From Metarhizium brunneum (taxonomy: Eukaryota > Ascomycota > Sordariomycetes > Hypocreales > Clavicipitaceae), in contig NC_089423.1 in the NCBI RefSeq assembly GCF_013426205.1, positions 868,001-932,000 of the forward strand: a stretch of DNA of 64,000 nt, written 5' to 3'. Under the pieces are notes generated by a model. That model did not search any database and was not told the origin of the DNA. It saw only the letters and a program-made list of their open reading frames with translations. This document shows, one piece after another, positions 53,097 to 63,400 of this stretch (within the stretch, counting starts at the first letter, position 1; each line of letters begins with the position of its first letter). The translations under genes were made by a program, and so were the position numbers.

Positions 53097-55914
53097 TTAC
53101 GCCTGAATCTTGGACTTGACCCAGTTCTCCAGACCCTTGAAGCTGATAATCTCTTGTACGCTGGGAGGCAGTTCGCTCACCTTTTCCTCCCAGACGGTGC
53201 CGTCCTTCTCCGTAATCACAGCCTTGGAGCGGCGCACATCCCACAAAAGCTTCCAGCCCGTACGGCGAGTCAGAGGTCGCTCCGCATCGTCCTTGAATGA
53301 CTTGCGTAGGTGCTCAACCAGGCGGGGCATTTCGAGACAGACCAAAGCATTGTTGATGCCGTTGCGGCTAAAGATGTTCCCGAGACTTCCTGCGATGACG
53401 AGAGGAATGTCTCGTGCCAGAATGGCGGTGGCGGCTTGCTCACGAGAACTTCCTGGGGGGAGGCATCAGCCATCATTCTGTTGAACGGAATAATAATGAT
53501 ATAATGCGAAAAAAAGAAGCCACTTACCACACCCAAAGTTGAAACCGGTCACCAGCACATCACCCGGCTTGGTGAGTTTGGTAAACTCGGTGTCATAGTT
53601 CTCCATGCACACCGCAGCCATCTTTTCTTTGGGAAGGTTATCCTGATACGTGTATTTGCCTAGTCTTGCGATTAGTGCCATGATTGCATTCTGGCAATTA
53701 GAAAGAGCTTATCCGCGCTTCACATACCTGGGTAGATACCATCCGTGTTGATATTGTCATTGTCCCTATCCTTGGTTAGCGTATACAAAGAAAGCAGTTA
53801 CGATTTGGGCCATGCTTACAGAAAAACAATTTCGCCCTCGATTTTCTCAGGGAAGCCCGGAAGAATATCGGTCAAGGCTTCATCTTTAGCGGCAGTTGTA
53901 GTGGTCTCGTCTTGGCCATTCTCAGCAATAGCAATCATGCTATCCACTTCATTAATCATTTTATCAAAGGCACTCTCAATAGAGCGAGCTTGGTCGGCAG
54001 CAAAATCGCCGCTTCCCTCTCCGATAATGACCTTTTCAACACCGTCTGGCTGTTGATACCAACCAGGGCCGGCAATTCTGCCCTTGAGAGCACTGGCAGC
54101 AACAACTTCAGGACTAGCAAGATATGCCTTGCTATCTTTGGATCCCATTCGTCCGGGGTAGTTACGGTTCGACGCTGAGATGCCCGTTTCGCCCTCCTCA
54201 AGCAGGCCGGTGCCCAACCCAATACACGGGCCACACGAAGCTGGAAGCTGTGTAGCACCGGCATCGAGCAGGACCTTCCAATCACCGGCTTCCTCCGCAA
54301 TCTGCTGCTCGGAGAGGGAGGCCGCAGCAAGATAGAAGCGAACACCACTAGCAATTTTAGCAGGCTGGCCATCCTTGGCAGCCTCGCGGAAAACACGGGC
54401 GGCAGCGGCTATATCACTTGCTCTAGAATTAGTACAAGAAACCAGATAAGCCTTGTCGATCTTGATGTTCTGAGCTTCAAGGTTCTTCAGAGGGTTGGCG
54501 ATTTTGGGCGAGTTAGGTCCACTGACCCATGGTGAAAGCGTGGATAGATTGATATAGAACTCTTTAGCATACGAAGCCCCTGGGTCAGCGACGAGCCGGT
54601 TCTCTGCCATGTCCTTGACTCGCTCGTGGTTAAAGCGCTCCTTGGCAGGGCTGTCGCACACGGCTGCAGCGGTGGCTTTGGCGCGATACCAGGAAATGAG
54701 CGTCTCATCAACGGGGAACAGTCCGCCTGTACAGATAAGAGTCAGTTTATCACCCATTTCCATGGGGATGGGAGAATTACTTAGTGCGCCCCATTCCGTA
54801 CACATGTTAGAGATGGATAAACGGTCATCGATGGGAATGCTCGCCATGGTCTGTTCGGATCCGGCGAATTCCACACAGTGGTTCAAGACGTCATCGGAAC
54901 CGAACAGGGAGCAGAGACTTAAAATCACGTCCTTCCCTGTGACTCCAAAGGGGAGTAGGCCTGTAAAGGTAACTTTGGCGACAGGTGGGTGTTCTTGAGT
55001 AACTGATCAGTAAAAGCACACGTTGAACCTCTACAAGGGGTTGGTATCGTACGTAGCCAAGTGCTTCCCGTCGCCCATATGGCCGCAGCATCGGTGCGCA
55101 CGACAGGAGTCCCTAGACATCCTATGCCACCATAAATCGGCGAATGAGAATCGCTGGCGACGCAAAGCGTTCCTGGCCAGGCGTGGCCTGCGGTCCCGTT
55201 AGCAAGTCGCCTTACACCTCTATAAACGGTATGTGTTTGTGTTTGTTTTACCTTCGTCGATCATGACCTGGTGTCCAATTCCGAAGCCGGCAGGGTAAAA
55301 AAAGGTGCCATGTTTACGAGCAAACTCCTCAATCAGCGCGTACTTGCGTTTATTGGACTCTGATTTATTCTGAACGTCGTGATCAAGAGCTGTTCGCGTC
55401 GTCAGTTGCTGTGACTGCGATAAGAAGGGGGTGGTTGAGGCAGACGGTACCCATCACGACCTGGGAGCCATCATGGATCTTGGTTAGGCCAAGATTCATG
55501 GCCTTTGTTGCGACCGGATAACTGTTATCGTGCGTCATACAACGGTGAGGTTTCTATTGATGGGTTAGTCGTTGGTCGTGCAAGCGTACAGGATGCCGCC
55601 GAGGTTACAATTGAGATGAAATCGCCGGCCTTGACCGTCTTTCCTGGAGCGAGCCCAATGGAGTGTCGCTGGAATATCTTTTCGGTAAGGTTCTGCGGAT
55701 TTGTCGGCGCCGCGGCTTTCTGGAAAGACTGAAGAATGTGAGCATCTGGGATGCTCTCGAGTTGCGAGTGGAAGGCTTGTTGTCTTGGCGGAACGGTGGA
55801 AGTATATAAACGCAATTGGGGCGTAGCAATCGAAGGGCTTCGCAAGCGGGCGATGTATGCTCGACACTGCGGAGCTACAGGGGTCAGAGACCTCAAAGCA
55901 ATTGCTCTCTGCAA
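53097..55914 (-). CDS. LYS4: Homoaconitase, mitochondrial (alpha-aminoadipate lysine pathway), 775 aa
   Basis: Nine exons: 55914-55609, 55553-55451, 55389-55252, 55187-55053, 54993-54781, 54726-53820, 53765-53728, 53659-53528 and 53452-53097 (introns 54-69 nt; the one at 54727-54780 is in frame and stop-free). The N-terminus ([26 protein letters not shown]) is basic and amphipathic, a mitochondrial presequence. Aconitase blocks follow: [51 protein letters not shown], the 4Fe-4S ligands in CTNSRASD and CGPCIG, and [11 protein letters not shown]. The C-terminal swivel domain has [25 protein letters not shown] and ISFKG. Length equals fungal homoaconitases, which convert homocitrate/homoaconitate to homoisocitrate in the matrix. 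A specialised paralogue for amino-acid chain extension cannot be excluded, but nothing nearby demands it. Confidence 0.92.
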
Positions 55915-56728
55915 AAGTCATCTTCTTGTCAGCAAGATTTCGTCGGGGTCGGGGTGCGATGTGGTTGCGACGGGGAGGGTAACGCACAAGTCGGGCCATC
56001 ATGAGTACTTGTAGCCAGCAATTGGCATGGCTTGTGCTCAATAGATGGTGTCAAGACGGGGAGATATGAATCCCGCGTCCAAGGGAAGGCAGATTTCGAT
56101 GTTGCGGATAACTTCATTTGCGACACGCCGAGGTTCGGAGGCATGTATGACTAATTATGAGTGTTGCGATTGGGACTGCCAAAGTTTTATTGGGGCAAGG
56201 ACTTATGTCATCACGATTTCCGGCCCACACCCCACGTGCAAGTCCGTCCACCCCTCCCCCCACCCACGGTGCCCTCTCCCAATTTTCTAAGCGCACGCCC
56301 TGGTAGTTACTCAGGCGCAGCGATTATTGCGAAATACAATTCAGCTTGTAGCCGCACTAGAGAGTCTTCAATGTTAGCTACCAATATCATTTATGCAGCA
56401 CGAAACGAAAGCCACAGTGTGATAGCGCCACTAGACTTGCTTTCGTATCGTCTGGGTCAATATCGGCTTACCCCCGGTGTTTCAGTTCCGTACTGTCGTC
56501 AGTTAAATATTTTGTGTACAGCTCAGATCCAAGTGCCGCTTTGAGTAAATATACTTGAGAAAGGGCATCACCGAATGCGTATAACCAATATACAGACACA
56601 TTCAAATAAAGCAATAACGTTTCATAACAAAAAGGAAGTGATTTCGAAGCGGCTATAATAGATAAGTGTAAAAGCAAAAGTAAAAGTAAAGCCTTCTGTT
56701 GGACTAAACTTTCACAATACCTCCCAAT
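55915..56728. other. Intergenic, promoter side of homoaconitase
   Basis: No gene supported; pyrimidine-rich CCCCTCCCCCCACCC tract near 56250-56265. Confidence 0.45.
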
Positions 56729-57574
56729 TTATCCCTTGACGGCGGTAAGACGGACGCCGCCCAACTGGCCGCTGGCAAACAATGCATCAACCGTATCGTA
56801 GAATAATGTAAGTGGCGCCTCGCTTGTCCCTTCATGTCTGTTCCTCACTGCTCGTTCGTGCACAAACTCGGCCCAATCTTCCGACGTTTCCTCAAATCGA
56901 ACGCCGTGGAACCCTGCATTGGTCAGATGGGATATATACTGCTCCCGGCTCGGCAGGTAAGGGCAGGACACAATGTCGCGTAATTGGTCGCGGGCGCTGG
57001 GGTCGAGTGTCGTTCGGGCAAAGAAGTCCTCAATGTAGACTTTTCCACCAGGCTTTAGGCTACCGGCCACTTTCTGGAACAACGCCTCCCTGTCGGGGAT
57101 GTGTAGTATGCATAAGAACGAGACAATGTAGTCTACGGGGGCATCTACCGTGAGTTTTGTAAAGTCGGCATTCACGGAGCGTACGCCTCCGGCCAGTCCA
57201 TTCCGTTTGGTGATGATCTCTGCGAGTTCATGAATTTCGGCCTGTAGCTCGACGCCCGTGACATCAACGCCGCACGTCTTGTGGAAATAGCGGCCGGTGG
57301 CACTGAATCCGGAGCCAATGTCGATGACTGTTTGTCCAGGCTGCATGCCCAACCTCTGGCATGCCTTTTCCAAGGCACCGTCGCCAAAATAGTGCATGCA
57401 ATCGAAGCCTGCGGTGTCGCTAGGATCCCATTTGGGTTTGCTAGCGAGGGCATCCAGGCTTCTCCTGATCCTCCCCAGGTTGTATAAAGCAACATTGCCA
57501 ATGCCGGTGTCTGCATTTGGGGAAGCCATATTGTCATTGGATTCGGTGTTCGTATCGCCGGTATCGATGGACAT
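56729..57574 (-). CDS. Class I SAM-dependent methyltransferase, 281 aa
   Basis: Single exon from ATG 57574 (MSIDTGDTNTESNDN). After a polar leader, residues about 60-230 are a Rossmann-type methyltransferase: motif I VIDIGSGFSATGRYF, the acidic end of strand 2 in VTGVELQ, motif II/III region VNADFTKL and PVDYIVSFLCILHIPDREALF, and the post-motif LKPGGKVYIEDFFARTTL. The signature fits UbiE/sarcosine-dimethylglycine methyltransferase-like small-molecule enzymes (Methyltransf_11/25). The C-terminal part (EDWAEFVHERAVRNR) is typical of N- or O-methyltransferases with a helical lid. Substrate unknown. The frame is uninterrupted. Confidence 0.88.
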   Translation of the reverse strand: MSIDTGDTNTESNDNMASPNADTGIGNVALYNLGRIRRSLDALASKPKWDPSDTAGFDCMHYFGDGALEKACQRLGMQPGQTVIDIGSGFSATGRYFHKTCGVDVTGVELQAEIHELAEIITKRNGLAGGVRSVNADFTKLTVDAPVDYIVSFLCILHIPDREALFQKVAGSLKPGGKVYIEDFFARTTLDPSARDQLRDIVSCPYLPSREQYISHLTNAGFHGVRFEETSEDWAEFVHERAVRNRHEGTSEAPLTLFYDTVDALFASGQLGGVRLTAVKG

Positions 57575-59211
57575 GTTGTACTGGACGGATCAGGTGGCTG
57601 AGTTGGGCCTTGACTGAATCCCTCGACGGAGAAGCCAAGAGTTATTTTATAGAGCTTCCATCTAGTTGTTGCTTTTTTGATACCCAATCGGGTGGAAAAA
57701 GCAAACACACGCCGCGTGACCCTGTGGTCACAGTCAATGTGGGAATTGTCGCTGATGTGTGGATCAACTTGGGCTTTTCTTGGTCCACATGAGCACGGTT
57801 GGCATGTTGGACTCGTCTATCGTGGTTTGTTGATTTCACAAAGCCGTGATGCCGGCGAGTGGAAACCTGGTGCCGCTCGGCGCGCAATGTGCACATCGGA
57901 GTTTGTTGGCAAATCGTCTTCTGCCAAGAGGCAAGCCGAGTTGAGCAGTCATTATGACAATATTGAATCGTCAATCCCTCCCCTCTTTCCGCATTGGTTA
58001 CTTCAGTTCTTTATTGCCAACTGTTACGATTCTACCAAAGCGGAGGACCTCCTTCGATGGAGACCACATTTACAGTCGGTCGGTGTTACACGGTTAAGAC
58101 CCGACACCAACAAAGCCCAACAAAAGGATCATCGCCGATAAGGGACCTCGGGGTTACACGGACTAAACACATGACCTGGCGGAAACCCTGGGCACAGCTC
58201 TTCCTTTCATGCATACATAATGATCACTTGTCCCTACCTTTCTTTGCAAAACCAAGGATCTTTGATATCCAATAGAATCATCTTTGAATTGAGTCATTGC
58301 GCTCCAAGACCTCGTCACAGTCGGGTTTACAACAATGAATGGTACGCACGGTATTAATTGCGGACAAGTTATCGCTCAAGCCCGAATCAACCAGATATAT
58401 CGAATTCGTGCCAAAACGTCGATATAAGGAGAGGTCCCGGGTAGGTCGGCATTGGTGTTCTTTAAACCCCGATTCCCTTGGTCCGCTCAACCGAGGTAAG
58501 CATATCTTAGAGAGCCTGCGATGCATTCGCGGAGACTAATAATGGAAGAGTAAACACGACATCTCGGGCGGATTAAATGGATCAAGCCACAGACGTCTGG
58601 GCATAGTTCAAGAGGAAAGTCTCACGAGGGCCTTTTACTTCTGTCATTGAGCGTGACGTCACATGAGCAATTTTAGGAGCCCAAGGAATAGAGATTGTGG
58701 GGCATGGCTAACATTGAAGTGACCCCAAGATACTAAATCAGCTTAGTGCCGCCTTAAATAATGGTTTTCTACAGCATAAATGGCACGACTACTCTCCTTG
58801 GCTGCCATTTTCCTTGGCCGATTAGCCGAGTGATACAACAAGTCTTGGTAGTACAATCCACTCTGCGGAATTGCAGACGTCTACTACCTAGTTATTTATT
58901 TCCAGATCAAGGTATTATTAATCCGCTTCTATCCGAGTAACCCTGGCTTCTCGGTCTCCATCTAACAAGCCCCAAAAAGGAAATAGCAGCCAAAGAGATA
59001 AATAAGAGCATCTAGAACTAGATTAAATACCTAGAAGTATAAGCCTTCTAATTATTCCTATTATTCTGCAGCTTTATTTTGCTATAATATGTTTTAAGAG
59101 GCTTCTTCTACGCCCCTCGTCCTTGGGAAATGAGCTCGTGGTTGCATACCGTTCTTACACAATACTCGCGATACGAAAGGGTTAGCAACCAAGACAGCCG
59201 AAAGAGACACA
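57575..59211. other. Intergenic with a solo LTR
   Basis: Contains the solo LTR 58084-58319. The remaining 1.3 kb shows no gene; 58320-59211 becomes AT-rich toward the secreted-protein gene. Confidence 0.5.
58084..58319 (+). repeat. Solo LTR with perfect target duplication
   Basis: 236 bp, TGTTACACGG...CCTCGTCACA, with the family blocks CCAAGGATCTTTGATATCC and TTGAGTCATTGCGCTCCAAG. It is flanked by GTCGG on both sides (58079-58083 and 58320-58324). It differs from the 194-bp copy mostly by internal length, with a second internal GGTTACACGG. Confidence 0.88.
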
Positions 59212-59631
59212 ATGCGTCTTTTATCCTCTCACGCCTCCAGACCAACTGCACCGACCATATTGACGCTCTGCCTTCTTAGTCTGGTCTCAGCAGTGTCGGA
59301 CCAACGCTTAGCAGAACTCGAAACCCTTGACGCTCTCGGTCACCGAGGGTTATTATGCGGCGACATGGCTGATAAACTTGCCGAAGCATGCGACCAGCCA
59401 ATTGGGTCGAATGGCCGACGTGGCATTTGCCTTTGTGCAACGTCGAATAAACCCCGGATGATATTTCCGTTATCGGATAATACTCCCGATTGTGATCTAT
59501 TTACCATGGCCTCCAGGATAGCTGCCCAGGGAGCCAAGTACTGGTCCTGTGGCGGCTGTCAAGGGGGAGACGCCATTATGCACTTTCGACGGGATACCCA
59601 ATACACATGTCGTCTCCGTATTGTACCATAG
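59212..59631 (+). CDS. Secreted cysteine-rich protein, 139 aa
   Basis: ATG 59212 begins a single-exon frame. A basic leader (MRLLSSHASRPTAP) precedes a hydrophobic core TILTLCLLSLVSAVS, giving a signal peptide with cleavage likely near residue 29. The mature part of about 110 residues has eight cysteines (LLCGD, EACDQP, ICLCA, DCD, WSCGGCQGG, YTCRL), consistent with a disulfide-stabilised extracellular protein. I do not recognise the family. The gene stands alone between a solo LTR and the acyltransferase pseudogene. Confidence 0.7.
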   Translation: MRLLSSHASRPTAPTILTLCLLSLVSAVSDQRLAELETLDALGHRGLLCGDMADKLAEACDQPIGSNGRRGICLCATSNKPRMIFPLSDNTPDCDLFTMASRIAAQGAKYWSCGGCQGGDAIMHFRRDTQYTCRLRIVP

Positions 59632-60322
59632 CGAGACTACTTGCTGGATGATGGCGCCGTATTGTCGTGCGCCATCTACGGGCGGTAGTATCACTACAGC
59701 ATTGTGATTCTAGATCTCGAGGCGGGTGGGCGCGATATCAGCAAGGCGGAAATTGGCGGAGTGGAAAGAAGCAGGAAACGGGCGATTTCTGTGATGAGGC
59801 ATTTTGATGAAAAGATCAATGATTGGCTAAAACATCGGATTGTATCCCAAGAGTGACACATCCCGAGGTAGATATTAGTAGTCATGTCTAGTGTAACGAA
59901 TGTTGATATTAGTCTGTGTGTAGCAGCTGACTGAGACAAACGGCGATGAGCATGCGGCGTTTATGTTGGCAAGGTGACGAGACGGGCTCTGTGATGATAT
60001 ATTGCGAAATAAAGCCCCTACACCAACAGGAGTGATGTCCACTTTTTGTAGTGCAAGTGGCAAAACCTTCGTGTAAGTGGCAAAACTCTCATCAGGCTCC
60101 ATCTCATAAGTTGATGGTGACGAGACTACAGCCCTGTGTAGCCTTTGTGTGACGGCCATGACGTTTAAAGGTAACCTCCGTAAAACAATGCAGTAGGCAA
60201 AACAAAAGCAGTAATGTTGCGTAGTACAAGCTGAGGTCATTCATTTTAAGGTCACGGCATTTATAGCCCTTGGAATGAGCCCCATGTTTTGCCCCCTTTT
60301 GAGTTCCTGCTTAACTCGCATC
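59632..60322. other. Intergenic, nothing recognised
   Basis: Spacer between the secreted-protein gene and the acyltransferase pseudogene; short ORFs only. Confidence 0.4.
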
Positions 60323-62167
60323 ATGTCTTCTTTCAAAGTTTTCCACGTTGCCCCAGAGCACCCTACAAGCCTGGCAGATAGGACTTCAATCCCTCTGCCA
60401 GGGATCGACCTGGATTCCGAGCTTGTACGATGTTTCTCAATCGAACGCGTGGGACTGACTGACACCACAAGACGTAAAGATAGCCAACTCCATCACCATC
60501 CCTTGTCCTTTTGATACCGATCGCCTCCGCGCCTCCTTGGCAAAAACGCTGCAGATCTTCCCACTACATTGTGGAACTCTTGCACGAGAAGTAACTGGCA
60601 ACACTTGGTCCATTAAACTGACAAACAGACCCGTGCGCCTCATTGTGGGTGTGACGGACAACCCGGGGCCGTTTTCCGACCAGTGGATGGGGGAGACGCA
60701 TCCAGGTAGGTGGTTGTAATTTGATGTCAAAATATTCCGCCTTGACTCTTTTGCTAGACTACTATGAGGAAATCGACCGCGATAGCATCTTCAGCGAACG
60801 TCATACCCCTTTATTCCTCGCCAAAGTAACCACGTGGAGAGAAACAGGACAGACGGCCCTCTTCGTCTGTATTTGGCATGGCCTGGGTGAGCACCAACCG
60901 TAGGTGTATCTCATTTAGATCTAGTGCTAAATAACTCTCTAGGAGACGGTTTTGCTGCCCTGCACTTCCTCAAGACTTGGTCAGCATTGTACCAGGAAAA
61001 CCCCCCTGTTGGCGATCCGACGTTTTGCAATTTCTTCTTGCCGGCACCAGAGATTCTCTCCATATCTTGCTATACATCTGAACTGTCAAGGTTATCATAT
61101 CTTTCTCATCCTTTTGAGCCAGAGTTCTGTGACCGCAGAAATAAGCTCATCAAAGAGCAGACTGTCCGCTTAGACATTGACGTTCCAGAATCCTTCGTTG
61201 ACAAGACATGGACATCAGTCAAACGGGAGAACCCCGTGAACAATGCCCATGTAGGTCGGGGAGATGCGTTTTCGGGTTACTTGATAGCAGCTCTTCAAAG
61301 CTGTTTCGAAAAGCCGGTCGAGACGTTGTTTCAATTTGTTTCGGTTCGACTTGCACCCCTTGTGCCTTGAACCGTCTTGTCACAAACCAGCTTACCAGAA
61401 AAATAGGTTCGAGGCCGTTCCGCAACCTACAATGGTCAAAACTTGTATTTTCCCCGTTCCACTCAGGGTAATGCGTTTGTCCTGTGGTCAACCCCGATTA
61501 CCACTGCGCCAAATGAGCAAACGCCCGGGTATGAGAATTCGGCAAACTTGGGTATCCTTGCCTGACGCAAGACAGACAACTTGACTAACTGCGCTCCTTA
61601 GAACACTGGCACAAACGCTATTCAGGGGCCGGAATAGTCTTGCCGACAGGGACCGTCTCGGCCGAGCACTCATGCTCACAAACTACCTTTGGAGTAGAGC
61701 TTTTGCCGAGAACAAGAGGATCATAGACTCTGGGTTTCAAGATGCCATCATCATCAATTGGCTTGTTGGGTAAGCAAAAACTCAGCTGTAACTCGGATAT
61801 TGTTCCGAGTTGATGTACTCTAACACGGCATAGGGTGGAAACGAACAAGGCCAACTTTGGATTTCCCCTTCAATCTAGTTACATCGATTGGGCGTCCACC
61901 GAGAAATTTGTCCAGGTTTGGAATGCCAATCCTATGAAACAGACTGATGGTACTTGGCGAAGAGATCCCCGGGGCCTCCATATTTTACTTCGGCTTCAAC
62001 CAAGGCATGCGGCCAAGTTTCTCGAAAAGCTGCGGCAAGACATGGATCGTCTGTCGATTGAGCAGTCATATCCATCATCTCCGACTTCACTTATTCGCCG
62101 CCTGCAAGATGTAGAGTCACACGGTCTTGGGGTGGAAAGTCGTTCCACGGAAAAAGCTATGCTCTAA
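60323..62167 (+). pseudogene. BAHD-type acyltransferase, degraded
   Basis: Collinear pieces of a PF02458-like transferase: ATG 60323 MSSFKVFHVAPEHPTSLADR and LPGIDLDSELVR; a frame change near 60475 into ITIPCPFDTDRLRASLAKTL; an intron 60706-60757; then VTTWRETGQTALFVCIW; an intron 60887-60942 that joins the catalytic HGLGDG motif (HxxxDG); then FAALHFLKTW to about 61360; GNAFVLWSTPI at about 61470; and, after another frame change and a TGA near 61574, MLTNYLWSRAF, IINWLVG, an intron (about 61771-61834) and ANFGFPLQSSYIDW, ending LRLQPRHAAKFLEKLRQDMDRL. At least two frame changes and in-frame stops near 61368-61410 break it. The closest known kind is the fungal trichothecene 3-O-acetyltransferase-like group; the original substrate is unknown. 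Confidence 0.6.
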
Positions 62168-62251
62168 ATGCCTTGTCTTTCTTATTAAAGACAAGGCAGA
62201 TGCTGCAACATGGGCACCTAGAGTGCCAGAGTGTGTCTATCCCCCACCGCC

Positions 62252-62950
62252 CTAGCTGCTGCCATTTTGCTGAGAATGGAGAAATTGAAGCAATTCAAGC
62301 GAGTCGTCCACTTCCCCATGAATAGCAGACGAAGGACCAAGTCTATGATAGAACGGGTAGTCGAAGCGAGCTGGAAAGAAGCCAGCGTATTCCCAATCAA
62401 TAATTGCTCTGATTTTTAGCGTGTCCGGGTTGACGATGATGTTTTGCTGCGATAAATCGTTGTGACAAAAGATGTATTCTTGGTTGCTTGTCGGCCGTAG
62501 ATTCCATTCATCCGTCTCGGCACGATGTAAAACCCGATATGGCGGAATCACAAGTCCCGACGGTCCACCAAGACGGCTGGACTTTAACGTCCTCAGTTTG
62601 GCTCGATGGATCTCGAGCTCCTGACGTACGACAAGCTTGTGTTCCTCTGAGAGTTCAGACATGCTCACGCCTTCAACATATTCCGTGATTAGGTAGTATG
62701 CCCCATCATCTTCAAAGTGACATTTCACAGCCGGGACGGGAATATCAGTGTGCTGTCGAACGAATTGCAAGGCTTCGGCTTCGTTCAAGAGACGTTCCTT
62801 CCCGAGGCGAGGCGCATGTAGTCCGCGATATCCAGTGCGGAACTCTTTGGGGCGTAGACTTGTCTTGATGAAGACACTTCCAAGATGATAGTACTTTCTT
62901 TCAAACGTTGTGGCAATGCATCCTTGCTCTTGGGCGGCGTCTGCGGGCAT
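62252..62950 (-). CDS. Aminoglycoside phosphotransferase (APH)-like kinase, 232 aa
   Basis: Single exon, ATG 62950 (MPADAAQEQGC). A small kinase-like fold: N-lobe with VFIKTSLRP (candidate ATP-binding Lys) and LLNEAEALQFVRQHTDIPVPAV, hinge YYLITEYVEGVSM, catalytic loop FCHNDLSQQNIIV (HxDxxxxN form) and metal-binding IIDWEYAGFFP. These match PF01636 APH/choline-kinase-like proteins, greatly expanded in ascomycetes and mostly without known substrate. At 232 aa it is slightly short: the N-lobe begins late, so a 5' exon could be missing. It is convergent with the broken acyltransferase, ending 84 bp from it. Confidence 0.85.
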   Translation of the reverse strand: MPADAAQEQGCIATTFERKYYHLGSVFIKTSLRPKEFRTGYRGLHAPRLGKERLLNEAEALQFVRQHTDIPVPAVKCHFEDDGAYYLITEYVEGVSMSELSEEHKLVVRQELEIHRAKLRTLKSSRLGGPSGLVIPPYRVLHRAETDEWNLRPTSNQEYIFCHNDLSQQNIIVNPDTLKIRAIIDWEYAGFFPARFDYPFYHRLGPSSAIHGEVDDSLELLQFLHSQQNGSS

Positions 62951-63400
62951 TATATCCTTTTTGGTGGGACTGTGACGGATTAAAACGTGGATAATCGGGT
63001 ATTGCTCGCACGAGATCTAAATACTTGTCATTACTCTGTTAGCCGGTGAAGGGAGATGGCGAAGTCAGATAGACGCCTAGGATCAAATCCACGACAAAGA
63101 GGTCAGCTCGGGCACGTGGTCTTGTAGATTTCTCCGAAACCGCGAGGGCAGGCGGTCGAAAACGGCAGCCAGTTTGCAATTACCGACTATAAATTCCGAT
63201 AAATGTCTGGTGGAATATACATTCTAATTCCATACGTTCTTTTGTCGTTTATTTGCAAAGTCGCATTTTCCGTCGCCTAATTTTCTAGGCGAAATTAATG
63301 GACAAGTACCAGATTTGTCTCTGCATGTAGTCATAACAATGGCAGCTTGAGCCTTCTTCGCCCTACCCTACAACACAGACAATTATACCTTGAGAGAGCA
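62951..63400. other. Intergenic, nothing recognised
   Basis: 450 bp without coding potential between the kinase start and the reductase stop. Confidence 0.5.

Noticed and set aside
61520..61620. A 50-nt GTATCC...CTTAG intron in the acyltransferase
   Set aside because: Good branch-site look, but the resulting frame soon hits stops and does not lead to the conserved C-terminal block; kept as an open question.
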